From CAKZNE01 sp002695025 (GTDB lineage: Bacteria; Bacteroidota; Bacteroidia; Flavobacteriales; Schleiferiaceae): DNA of 64,000 bases. Positions 42,824 through 50,893 of this stretch are shown here, in pieces. The stretch spans positions 61,936 through 125,935 of the forward strand of contig CAJWML010000011.1 of NCBI GenBank assembly GCA_913043285.1. The letters are read 5' to 3'. The translations under genes and the position numbers were made by a program. Below the pieces are notes generated by a model. It did no database searches, was not told the DNA's origin, and saw only the letters and a list, made by a program, of their open reading frames with translations. The first letter of the stretch is position 1, and each line of letters begins with the position of its first letter.

Positions 42824-44518
42824 ATGTCAGACGATAAGAAAGTGATTTTTTCCATGAGTGGTGTAAGCAAGACTTACCCCGCTTCCAATAAGACCATTCT
42901 CAAGGATATTTACCTGAGCTTTTTCTATGGTGCCAAGATCGGTATCCTGGGTTTGAACGGCTCCGGAAAGTCCACCTTGCTTAAGATCATTGCAGGAGTA
43001 GAGAAAAACTACCAGGGCAACGTGGTCTTTTCACCCGGTTATTCGGTAGGGTACCTGGAGCAGGAGCCTCAGCTGGATGAGTCCAAAACGGTGATGGATA
43101 TAGTAAAGGAAGGAGCGCAGGATATTGTGGATATCCTGGATGAGTACAATAAGATCAACGATGATTTTGGCTTGCCGGAAGTATATGAAAACCCGGATAG
43201 GATGGAAAAACTGATGGCCCGGCAGGCGGAACTGCAAGACCGTATTGATGCGACCAACGCCTGGGAACTGGAAACCACCCTTAACCGGGCTATGGATGCG
43301 CTGCGTTGCCCTGAACCCGAAACACCGATTAAAGTATTGAGCGGTGGCGAAAGAAGACGCGTAGCTCTGTGCCGCCTGCTTATCCAACAGCCTGATATTC
43401 TCTTGCTCGATGAGCCTACCAACCACCTGGATGCCGAATCGGTATTATGGCTGGAACAACATCTTCAGCAATACAAGGGAACCGTTATAGCCGTAACACA
43501 CGACCGTTATTTCCTGGATAACGTAGCCGGTTGGATACTGGAACTGGACCGTGGGGAAGGTATTCCCTGGAAAGGGAACTACTCCAGTTGGCTGGATCAG
43601 AAAACCAAACGTTTGGAACAGGAAGAAAAGCAGGCCAGTAAGCGCAGGAAAACCCTGGAGCGGGAGTTGGAGTGGGTACGTATGGGTGCCAAAGGCCGCC
43701 AGGCAAAAGGTAAAGCACGTTTGAACAATTACCAGGCTATGCTGAACCAGGAGCAGAAGGAAAAAGAAGAAAAACTGGAAATATTTATTCCCAATGGCCC
43801 ACGCCTGGGAACCAACGTAATTGAAGCCAAAGGCGTGAAGAAGGCTTTTGGTGACAAACTATTGTATGAAGATCTGAACTTTAGCCTGCCCCCGGCTGGT
43901 ATTGTAGGTATCATTGGCCCCAACGGTGCCGGAAAAACTACCATCTTCCGGATGGTCATGGGGTTGGAACAACCCGATGCGGGAAGTTTTGAAGTAGGTG
44001 AGACCGTTAAGATCTCCTACGTGGATCAATCCCATGAAAAGCTGAAGGCCGAAAAATCTATTTACGAGATCATCAGCGATGGTAACGAAGAGATTGACCT
44101 GGGTGGACGTAAGATCAATTCACGGGCCTACCTGAGCCGTTTCAACTTTGCCGGTGGCGACCAGCAGAAGAAAGTAGGCGTGCTTTCCGGTGGAGAGCGT
44201 AACCGGTTACACCTGGCCATGGCCCTGAAGGAAGGAGGTAACGTGCTGCTGCTGGATGAACCTACCAATGACCTGGACGTAAACACTTTACGCGCCCTGG
44301 AAGAAGCTTTGGAAAATTTTGCCGGTTGTGCGGTGATCATCTCGCACGACCGTTGGTTCCTGGACCGTGTGTGTACCCATATCCTGGCTTTTGAAGGCGA
44401 TTCTCAAGTGTATTACTTTGAAGGTGGCTTCTCTGATTATGAAGAGAACAAGCGTAAACGCCTGGGTGATGTGGAACCCACCAGGGTGCGGTATAAGAAG
44501 CTCCTTAAAAACGATTAG
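42824..44518 (+). CDS. ettA: Energy-dependent translational throttle EttA (ABC-F)
   Basis: 564 residues, two ABC ATPase domains and no membrane part. Walker A LGLNGSGKSTLLKIIAG and IGPNGAGKTTIFRMVMG; signatures LSGGERRRVALCRLL and LSGGERNRLHLAMALKEGG; Walker B LLLDEPTNHLD and LLLDEPTNDLD. The EttA arm and the linker with SWLDQKTKRLEQEEKQASKR are recognisable. It binds the ribosomal E site and gates elongation by ATP/ADP ratio. Full length. Terminator follows at 44543. Confidence 0.96.
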   Translation: MSDDKKVIFSMSGVSKTYPASNKTILKDIYLSFFYGAKIGILGLNGSGKSTLLKIIAGVEKNYQGNVVFSPGYSVGYLEQEPQLDESKTVMDIVKEGAQDIVDILDEYNKINDDFGLPEVYENPDRMEKLMARQAELQDRIDATNAWELETTLNRAMDALRCPEPETPIKVLSGGERRRVALCRLLIQQPDILLLDEPTNHLDAESVLWLEQHLQQYKGTVIAVTHDRYFLDNVAGWILELDRGEGIPWKGNYSSWLDQKTKRLEQEEKQASKRRKTLERELEWVRMGAKGRQAKGKARLNNYQAMLNQEQKEKEEKLEIFIPNGPRLGTNVIEAKGVKKAFGDKLLYEDLNFSLPPAGIVGIIGPNGAGKTTIFRMVMGLEQPDAGSFEVGETVKISYVDQSHEKLKAEKSIYEIISDGNEEIDLGGRKINSRAYLSRFNFAGGDQQKKVGVLSGGERNRLHLAMALKEGGNVLLLDEPTNDLDVNTLRALEEALENFAGCAVIISHDRWFLDRVCTHILAFEGDSQVYYFEGGFSDYEENKRKRLGDVEPTRVRYKKLLKND

Positions 44519-44542
44519 AATTTGGTGAAATACCAGATCACG

Positions 44543-44570
44543 AAACCCCGCATTGCGGGGTTTTTTTATG
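44543..44570 (+). terminator. Terminator of ettA
   Basis: AAACCCCGC (44543-44551) and GCGGGGTTT (44555-44563) form a 9-bp stem with loop ATT and a T run, 24 nt after the stop codon. Confidence 0.9.
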
Positions 44571-44579
44571 CTTCAAGGT

Positions 44580-44628
44580 TTTAAAGTTGAAGGTTGAAAG
44601 TTTAAAGTTGGAGGATTGAAATTAAAAG
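44580..44628. repeat. Degenerate heptad repeat
   Basis: About seven copies of a 7-nt unit with consensus TTgAAAG or TTtAAAG: TTTAAAG, TTGAAGG, TTGAAAG, TTTAAAG, TTGGAGG, ATTGAAA, TTAAAAG. Low-complexity arrays of this composition occur in intergenic DNA of many Bacteroidota (from memory). They lie just after the ettA terminator at the edge of the AT-rich block. Confidence 0.7.
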
Positions 44629-44683
44629 CTGGATGTAAGAAGAGTAAACTCAGCAGGTAGCGTCATGTATAATAAACTGCTAG

Positions 44684-44711
44684 CCAAAATGGTTAATAAT
44701 ATCCATTTTGG
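44684..44711. repeat. Inverted repeat before the orphan lipoprotein gene
   Basis: CCAAAATGG (44684-44692) and CCATTTTGG (44703-44711) pair perfectly with a 10-nt spacer. It lies 56 nt before the ATG at 44767 and could be an operator or a weak hairpin. Confidence 0.5.
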
Positions 44712-44766
44712 ATAATTTTTATATATTGGCTCCGATTGAAAGTTAGGATACTTAACAAAAATATCA

Positions 44767-45387
44767 ATGAATGGTAATAGAGTTTTTTGGACCTTTATTT
44801 TTATAGCTGGACTAACCTTAACTAATTGTGAAAAGGATAGGATTATTAGTAGTTGCCCACCATTTAGGGGTTCCTATTTTGATATTAAAGGAATCGCCAG
44901 TATAATACACCATTATAAATATACCGAGACGGCATCCCCACCCCTGGATAACAATGCTAAACTGAACTTTAGAGATTATAACGGCTTTATTCTGCGCCAT
45001 TCTGTAGACTATCTGAGTTCAGTTGATAAGCAATTAGTTGCAACTGGATTTGGACAATTGTATGCGCTTAGCTGTAAGGATAATGGTAAATATGGATCTA
45101 AATCAGAAGTATATAGGGTTATAACAATTATAACTTTAAACGATTTTAATGTAAATTATAAAAGTGGAGATACCATAAATGAATTGTTAACTCTTGCTGG
45201 CTATGATCTATCTATAGATACATTTCTTAAATCTCGTGATACTATTAGTAATAATACCAGAGATCTGCATTTTAAGTTGAGTGAAGCACCTTCGTTAAAT
45301 CCAAAATTCAAGGTTAAGGCTTTTATCGAATTAAGTACAGGTGAAAATTATTCTAAAGAATCCAATACTGTGGAGTTTTTGGATTAA
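44767..45387 (+). CDS. Orphan lipoprotein, AT-rich gene
   Basis: 206 residues. Lipoprotein signal MNGNRVFWTFIFIAGLTLTN then Cys. Opening CPPFRGSYFDIKGI is followed by a beta-rich body (FILRHSVDYLSSVDKQLVAT, YRVITIITLNDFNVNY, KFKVKAFIELSTGENYSKES). The YFDI opening after a Cys-Pro-Pro resembles some Bacteroidota DUF5034-like lipoproteins, but I am not sure. Codons are visibly richer in A/T than in neighbours, suggesting recent transfer or relaxed selection. No partner besides the tandem lipoproteins downstream. Confidence 0.8.
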   Translation: MNGNRVFWTFIFIAGLTLTNCEKDRIISSCPPFRGSYFDIKGIASIIHHYKYTETASPPLDNNAKLNFRDYNGFILRHSVDYLSSVDKQLVATGFGQLYALSCKDNGKYGSKSEVYRVITIITLNDFNVNYKSGDTINELLTLAGYDLSIDTFLKSRDTISNNTRDLHFKLSEAPSLNPKFKVKAFIELSTGENYSKESNTVEFLD

Positions 45388-45404
45388 TGAAGGCTCTCTT
45401 TACA

Positions 45405-45431
45405 ATCAAACTATTCCCTGAATAGTTTGAT
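45405..45431 (+). terminator. Perfect 12-bp hairpin after the orphan lipoprotein gene
   Basis: ATCAAACTATTC (45405-45416) and GAATAGTTTGAT (45420-45431), loop CCT, 17 nt past the stop. It has no T run after it, so it may act as a 3'-end hairpin and not a classic terminator. Confidence 0.55.
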
Positions 45432-45672
45432 GTATGGTATAAATGAAGAGGATAAAAGCCCATCAAGGTAATCTGGATATAAATCCTTACTTATGTTGCT
45501 ATATAAGTTTTTTAAATTATGGAAACTTGTAGTATAAATTCAAACCCAGATATAATTTGCTGAGAACAGTATCAAGCAGGCTTATTTAATAAGCTCAATA
45601 GGTAATAAATTAAGTTAATAATGTTATGCATATGGAAGATTGGGAAATGAATAGGCTTGTTTGGTAAGTTGC

Positions 45673-45680
45673 TAGTTTTG
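45673..45680 (+). promoter_or_regulatory. -7 element before the tandem lipoproteins
   Basis: TAGTTTTG, full match to TAnnTTTG, 82 nt before the ATG at 45763. The -33 half is unclear. A GGGGAGG at 45739-45745 lies 17 nt before the ATG, too far for a standard Shine-Dalgarno. Confidence 0.35.
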
Positions 45681-45762
45681 ATTCGGAAAGAGATCAATAG
45701 GATTTAAATAAAAATAAACTAAATTTAAACTTCAATAAGGGGAGGTTTGAATAACCAAACTC

Positions 45763-46236
45763 ATGAAACATTTAAAAACAGTTACGCTGCTGGGGCTAAG
45801 CATTCTACTGCTTAGTATAGCCTGCAGCAAAAAAGATCCTTCGGAAAGCCCTCCGGATATTTTAAATAGTGTAACCTTCAGAATGGGCCTGGTAGACCGG
45901 GATACCAATAATTTGCTTCTGTGTCCTCCTGGCCTAGTGGATTACCTGGATAGTGTGCATTTGATGGAAGTGGACAGTAGTCTGGTTTGCCTAAGGAAAC
46001 ATTGCTGTTCACCTCAATATGCTCGCACCGGGGAATTACGGATGCAAGTAACCAATGCCGGTTTACGAACTATGCCGCATACCTTTTATCTCTACTTTAA
46101 CCATGAGCGGATTGATACCGTTTCTATACGCGGAGAGTTGCCTTACCTGGACCTTATGGTGAACGGTAAGCGTCAGGATACCTGCTCTGACTGCCGGGAT
46201 ATCGCTTATAAAGGCTACCTGTTTTTTCTCGATTAG
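45763..46236 (+). CDS. Tandem lipoprotein, copy 1
   Basis: 157 residues. Lipoprotein signal with lipobox LSIACSKKD. The mature chain has a short Ser/Pro linker (SESPPD) and a probable beta sandwich: NSVTFRMGLVDRDTNNLLLC, VDYLDSVHLMEVD, HTFYLYFNHERIDTVSIRG, YLDLMVNG. Conserved cysteines occur in CPPG, CCSP and DTCSDC. About 131 of 157 residues are identical to copy 2, whose start is exactly 525 nt downstream. No family recognised. Likely surface- or periplasm-anchored. Confidence 0.85.
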   Translation: MKHLKTVTLLGLSILLLSIACSKKDPSESPPDILNSVTFRMGLVDRDTNNLLLCPPGLVDYLDSVHLMEVDSSLVCLRKHCCSPQYARTGELRMQVTNAGLRTMPHTFYLYFNHERIDTVSIRGELPYLDLMVNGKRQDTCSDCRDIAYKGYLFFLD

Positions 46237-46287
46237 CAAGGTATTATTCTATGCACATAGAGCTTTAGGACAACCAAACCCATACTC

Positions 46288-46761
46288 ATGAAACAGTTAA
46301 AAATAATTACACTGCTGGGGCTAAGTACTCTACTGCTTAGTATATCCTGCAGCAAAAAAGATTCTTCGGAAAGCCCTCCGGATATTTTAAATAGTGTAAC
46401 CTTCAGAATGGGCCTGGTAGACCGGGATACCAATAATTTATTGTGGTGTCCTCCCGGCCCCGTAGATTACCTGGATAGTGTACACTTACTGGAAGTGGAT
46501 AGTAATCTGGTTTATCTTAAGAAAAATCGCTGTTCTCCTAAATATGCCCATACTGGCGAGTTATACATGCAAGTAACCAATGCCGGTTTACGGACTATGC
46601 CGCATACCTTTTACCTCTACTTTAACCATAGGCGGATTGATACCGTTTCTATACGGGGTGAACCGCCTTACCTGGATCTTATGGTGAACGGTGAGCATAA
46701 AGATACCTGCTCTAACTGTATAGATTTTGCTTACAAGGGGCGCCTGTTTTTTCTTGATTAG
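46288..46761 (+). CDS. Tandem lipoprotein, copy 2
   Basis: 157 residues, the same length as copy 1 with no gaps. Lipobox LSISCSKKD. Substitutions cluster at about residues 68-92 (LEVDSNLVYLKKNRCSPKYA against MEVDSSLVCLRKHCCSPQYA) and 134-152. One cysteine pair of copy 1 (VC, CC) is reduced here, while CPPG, CSP and the DTCSNC motif stay. This suggests the copies are diverging in a ligand- or partner-facing part. The stop is 41 nt before the M43 gene, which may share its transcript. Confidence 0.85.
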   Translation: MKQLKIITLLGLSTLLLSISCSKKDSSESPPDILNSVTFRMGLVDRDTNNLLWCPPGPVDYLDSVHLLEVDSNLVYLKKNRCSPKYAHTGELYMQVTNAGLRTMPHTFYLYFNHRRIDTVSIRGEPPYLDLMVNGEHKDTCSNCIDFAYKGRLFFLD

Positions 46762-46802
46762 AATTATGTAGGATCATTAGTCCAACCCTTTATTTTTTTA
46801 TT

Positions 46803-49800
46803 ATGGCCAACCATACTTTGCTGCTGTTGCTGCGCAACAGTGGCCTGACCTTCCTTTGTGTTTTTATACTGTTTAACGAAGCTTTTGCCCAGCCGCTGGA
46901 CGGCAATGATCAGGTGGATTCCACTGATTTTTACCGCCAGCCCTGGATTGGGAACAACCAGTATTTGTTCGATTACCGCGACTGGCTGGAGGGCTCTAAA
47001 AGTAAGACTTCAACCATTGCTCCTTATGGTGTGGATCAACAGGTTTATATACCGGTTAAAGCCTGGGTATATAGAAGCAATACAGGTTTGGGGGGATTGA
47101 GCTATGCCGATGTGGAATGGTATCTCCGGAAGCTGAACGAGATGTTTACCACCTACAATTCTACCGGCATCTATTTTTACCTAGTCTGTGAGCCTTACTA
47201 CATCAATGATGAAGAGATCAGGAACGGTGCTGGTCCGGGAAAACGTGGCTGGGTATACTCAAATTACCGCGATCCCTACGTTTTGAATGTACATTTTGTA
47301 AATGATTTACCCGACCTGGCCGGGGAGGCCGTCTGGCCGTGGGGATCATCCAATATGGGCACCTTTGTCGAAACCGGAGAATCTCGCTCCACACAACATG
47401 CCAATACCCTGGCGCATGAAGCGGGCCATTGTTTGGGTTTGTTGCATACCCACCATGGAACCGGTACTACCTTTAATAAAGACGCTGAAAAGTGTAAACA
47501 GGAGTTTGTAAGCCGGCCCGCCCTTAACTCTTTTTTGTGGTGTGGCAACAATAAAAAGAAGTGTGAAGAATACGGGGACGGGCTATGCGATACAGAGGCG
47601 GATCCCGGCCTGGGGTTGGTTCGCTTAGGAGATCAGGTTAACAATGGGATATATGCAGGTGTTGGTACGGATAAGGATAGCCCGGGCCAGACCTGGGACC
47701 CTGATGTTGATTTAATCATGTCCTATTCTGAGTGGGATTTGCGGAACAGGTTTACCCCCATGCAGCAGGCGGTTATGTTATTCTACAGCACCATAAATAC
47801 TCAGCCTTTTGCCACCGCAGAAGGTTTGGTGAACAACCAGAACCCGGACATTGATATTTATGAACCCAACAATACGGTTGATTTTGCAGAACGCCTTACG
47901 CTGAATAATGCCTTACAAGCCACCCTTCACGCTTCCAGGTACGGGCAGCCCACCTCAAACCTGGAGTCTAATTGTGACCAGGACTGGTATTGGTTTGCAC
48001 CTGAGTATACGGCTAAATATTCCATGAATACCCGTGCTATTGCCGGTGCACCACAACCTGATACCCGCATTTCAGTTTTTCACCCTTCAGATCTCACCAC
48101 CCCCATAGCTTTTAATGACGATATTAACGGTACCAACCAATTCTCACAGATCTCAGAAATTCAACTAAATAAGCATGTGGGATATCTTATACTGGTGGAG
48201 TCCAATAATACCAAGGGCCATTACGAGATCAGTATTGAGGATTGTGGAGCGGATTGCTGCTATAACTCCCTTTTAGGCACCACTGATCAGATCAATAGTG
48301 CCACCGGTTCCTTCAATGTGGCAGTAAGGGTTTTAGGGGTAGAGGAGTATTTGGGAAACAGTATTACGGTAACGGATAAGTTATACTTCAATAACAGTTC
48401 TCCTTTAGGTTTTGGAGGAGGCGGAACCCCGCTTAGTTCATCTCACCTGGAAGCTGTTATTTGTAATAATTCAGAGATTGTGGTTGAAAATGGTGGGGAA
48501 ATAATAGTAGGTTCTCCTCCCAGTTCTCAAACGGCTAAGGTTGCTTTTCAGTCGGGTACCAGCCTGCGCCTGAAGCAAGGTGGTAAACTTAAAATTGAGG
48601 ATGGTTCGCAATTGATCGTAGCGGACGGTGCCAATCTCATACTGGAAGAAGGGGCCATTATAGAACTGCCTGACGATAATTCTGTATTGGAGATACAAGG
48701 CAAGCTGAGCGTAGCAGCCAATGCGGATTTTACCTTTTCCGGCAATGGTCACCTGGTTTTTGATCAATCCGTTCCCTGGTCTGCCCAGGGCCCTGACCTG
48801 AGTGCCTATATGGACATTGGGCCGGGAGCCGGTTTTAGCGTACAAGGCCCGGTGGCCGATGATGACCATCATTTAGTGATGGAAGTGCGTCAGCCCCTGT
48901 ATTTGCGGGATGGCCATAATAACAGCTTTTCCCAGTTGCGGCTGGAGGATGGCACCATTGCAGTTTCGCCCGGAGCGCTGGTATATAGCTACAGCCCTAC
49001 TACCATGCGGCATTGCAAAATTACCACGCCAAACGGCAACGGTTGGCACGGAGGCTTCAGGATGTGGCACAACTACGGGCCTAACATTATAGAGGACAAC
49101 CGTTTTGAACGTGGCTCCCCGGCTTTCCTGGCTCAATGGCCAGGGGGAGGGGACCCTATAAAACTGAAGCGTTGTGATTTTAACAATAACGTATACGGTG
49201 CCAAGGTGCTGGGTGGTAATTTTACCGTACAGGATTGTAATTTTTACGATCACAGCCAGGAGGCCATCGTAGGATCGCAGTTGAGCGGTAATTCGGTGAT
49301 CACCGGTTCAGACCTCAATAATTATACGGATTATGGAACGGGTATCATTCTCTCCAGTCAGAGTGGTGCTGTGGTGACCGTATCCAAAACCAACGTCCGT
49401 AATTTTCATGAGGGGATGAGCATTACCAATTCGGTGAACGTGAAAAGTTTGTGCTCGGTATACGAGAGCAACGGTGAAAATGGTGTCCTGGTGGACTATG
49501 CCCACCTGTACCTTGACAATTATGCCGGAAACCAGTTCCTGGATAACGGAACCATTCATATCAGGGTCAATACCGATGAACAGTTGTCAGCCGGCTTATA
49601 CCTGAAGGATGGTTACAATAGTTTCTATTCCACTTCACCCACTTGCCGCAACTATATTTATTCCGGTACACCTGATGCTACTTTCGAGTCGGAATATACG
49701 GCCGGTGGAGATCTCAACTGCAACAACAATGAAATGCCGTTATGCAATCAGGGTTCGCCCTATGGTAACAGCATCCCGGTTTATATCCAGAATAATACGG

Positions 49801-50783
49801 TGGGGGTTCACATTCCCAATAACCTTACGGACCCTCACTTGGTGGCCTGTAACAATTTTGCCCAGTCACCTCTGGAACATCCGTATAGCCAACTGATGAT
49901 GAGTATCTCCACCAGCGGAGGTTCTGTAAATACGGGAGGAGGTTACGGTCCGCTCCATTCTGCGGTGAGTGATGCCCTTCAAAACCTTTCGTACGGTGAA
50001 TATGAAGGAGAGGATCTCCATGCCGTCAATGATCTTCAGAATATATTGAACACGAGCATCAGTAATGCGGATGTAAACACCCCGCAGATACTGGACCTGG
50101 CGTATAAAGGAATGATACAGGGGCTCAACAATGCCTACCAATACCGGCTGCTGGAACACAATGCCGGTAATCCCGAAGGGGAGTTGCCCGAAGAAATGAC
50201 CGTTGCTATAGGGATAGCTGACGGGCTTATCAGTGACCTGGGCAGTATTGACTCTTTAGAGATGTACCCGCATTTCCGTTATCAGCTGGATAAGACACAT
50301 CTGTACAGGCTGGGCGGTTATTATACGCAGGCCCTGGGTTTATTGGACGTTTCGGATAGTTGGGCACATACCTATGCACAGCAGGAACGGGCTTCCTATT
50401 GGAGTTGCGTGTGTACCGCTGAAAACGATTATTATACCGGTGTAATAGGGGCCGAAGCATTTTCCGAAGCCATCCAGACCTGCAACCTCACACATGCAGG
50501 TTATAATTATAAACGTCAGTCCCAGGGGAGCGATGAACAAGCTCCTGTATTTGATTATTACCCTCAGCCGGCAGGATACGCTTTAACGCTCTTCATGGAG
50601 CCCAGCCCTGGAAGGAACGTTAGCTACCATATATACAATGTAAGCGGACAGCTTGTGCAGGAAGGGAAATTAGCCTGGTCTTCCCGGGAACAGGAGGTTC
50701 TGGTTCATTCCTTAACGCCCGGTTTATATATCCTTTCCCTGGACCTGGATGAGCCCAGGAGACTCCGGTTTATGAAAAATTAA
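46803..50783 (+). CDS. Giant secreted M43-type metalloprotease with beta-helix and T9SS tail
   Basis: 1326 residues. Signal peptide to about residue 29 (cleavage near AFAQ). The pappalysin-type M43 domain (about 50-330) has the extended zinc site HEAGHCLGLLHTHHG with His205, Glu206, His209, His215, and a Met-turn MSYSEW. A pre-peptidase C-terminal-like sandwich covers about 350-480 (DIYEPNNTVDFA, CDQDWYWFAP). From about 500 to 1000 is a long repetitive beta region typical of a parallel beta-helix (LRLKQGGKLKIEDGSQLIVA). A helical region follows and the last ~75 residues (FDYYPQPAGYALTLFMEPSP to LTPGLYILSLDLDEPRRLRF) are a type A sorting domain. Large surface protease or adhesin, target unknown. 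Confidence 0.88.
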   Translation: MANHTLLLLLRNSGLTFLCVFILFNEAFAQPLDGNDQVDSTDFYRQPWIGNNQYLFDYRDWLEGSKSKTSTIAPYGVDQQVYIPVKAWVYRSNTGLGGLSYADVEWYLRKLNEMFTTYNSTGIYFYLVCEPYYINDEEIRNGAGPGKRGWVYSNYRDPYVLNVHFVNDLPDLAGEAVWPWGSSNMGTFVETGESRSTQHANTLAHEAGHCLGLLHTHHGTGTTFNKDAEKCKQEFVSRPALNSFLWCGNNKKKCEEYGDGLCDTEADPGLGLVRLGDQVNNGIYAGVGTDKDSPGQTWDPDVDLIMSYSEWDLRNRFTPMQQAVMLFYSTINTQPFATAEGLVNNQNPDIDIYEPNNTVDFAERLTLNNALQATLHASRYGQPTSNLESNCDQDWYWFAPEYTAKYSMNTRAIAGAPQPDTRISVFHPSDLTTPIAFNDDINGTNQFSQISEIQLNKHVGYLILVESNNTKGHYEISIEDCGADCCYNSLLGTTDQINSATGSFNVAVRVLGVEEYLGNSITVTDKLYFNNSSPLGFGGGGTPLSSSHLEAVICNNSEIVVENGGEIIVGSPPSSQTAKVAFQSGTSLRLKQGGKLKIEDGSQLIVADGANLILEEGAIIELPDDNSVLEIQGKLSVAANADFTFSGNGHLVFDQSVPWSAQGPDLSAYMDIGPGAGFSVQGPVADDDHHLVMEVRQPLYLRDGHNNSFSQLRLEDGTIAVSPGALVYSYSPTTMRHCKITTPNGNGWHGGFRMWHNYGPNIIEDNRFERGSPAFLAQWPGGGDPIKLKRCDFNNNVYGAKVLGGNFTVQDCNFYDHSQEAIVGSQLSGNSVITGSDLNNYTDYGTGIILSSQSGAVVTVSKTNVRNFHEGMSITNSVNVKSLCSVYESNGENGVLVDYAHLYLDNYAGNQFLDNGTIHIRVNTDEQLSAGLYLKDGYNSFYSTSPTCRNYIYSGTPDATFESEYTAGGDLNCNNNEMPLCNQGSPYGNSIPVYIQNNTVGVHIPNNLTDPHLVACNNFAQSPLEHPYSQLMMSISTSGGSVNTGGGYGPLHSAVSDALQNLSYGEYEGEDLHAVNDLQNILNTSISNADVNTPQILDLAYKGMIQGLNNAYQYRLLEHNAGNPEGELPEEMTVAIGIADGLISDLGSIDSLEMYPHFRYQLDKTHLYRLGGYYTQALGLLDVSDSWAHTYAQQERASYWSCVCTAENDYYTGVIGAEAFSEAIQTCNLTHAGYNYKRQSQGSDEQAPVFDYYPQPAGYALTLFMEPSPGRNVSYHIYNVSGQLVQEGKLAWSSREQEVLVHSLTPGLYILSLDLDEPRRLRFMKN

Positions 50784-50800
50784 TTAATTGGTGATCCATA

Positions 50801-50832
50801 AAAAATCCCCCGTGAATTGCGGGGGATTTTTT
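50801..50832. terminator. Bidirectional terminator between the M43 gene and rho
   Basis: A perfect 12-bp stem AAAAATCCCCCG (50801-50812) and CGGGGGATTTTT (50820-50831) with a 7-nt loop. A run on one side and T run on the other serve both convergent genes. Confidence 0.93.
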
Positions 50833-50893
50833 TATCTGTTAAGCTGAATTCATTGCCCGGGTTCTTAAACTCCCCGCTTTGAATTCCAGTGGT

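Larger units (their letters stand above)
45388..45762. other. 375-nt AT-rich intergenic stretch
   Basis: No convincing reading frame on either strand and no tRNA-like fold. It contains the perfect hairpin at 45405-45431 and a TAGTTTTG -7 element at 45673-45680. Otherwise unstructured AT-rich DNA; it could be decayed sequence. Confidence 0.6.
45763..46761 (+). repeat. Direct tandem duplication, 525-nt unit
   Basis: Two same-strand copies of a lipoprotein gene offset by 525 nt. DNA identity is nearly complete from the lipobox through about residue 50 and falls in the centre and near the end, so differences are clustered and not uniform. Confidence 0.9.

Noticed and set aside
44519..46802. Insertion sequence or integrated element
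   Set aside because: No transposase or integrase frame, no matching terminal inverted repeats, and no target-site duplication seen.
46803..50783. Beta-helix repeats taken as DNA-level tandem repeats
   Set aside because: The repetition is of strand pattern in the protein; no DNA unit repeats closely.
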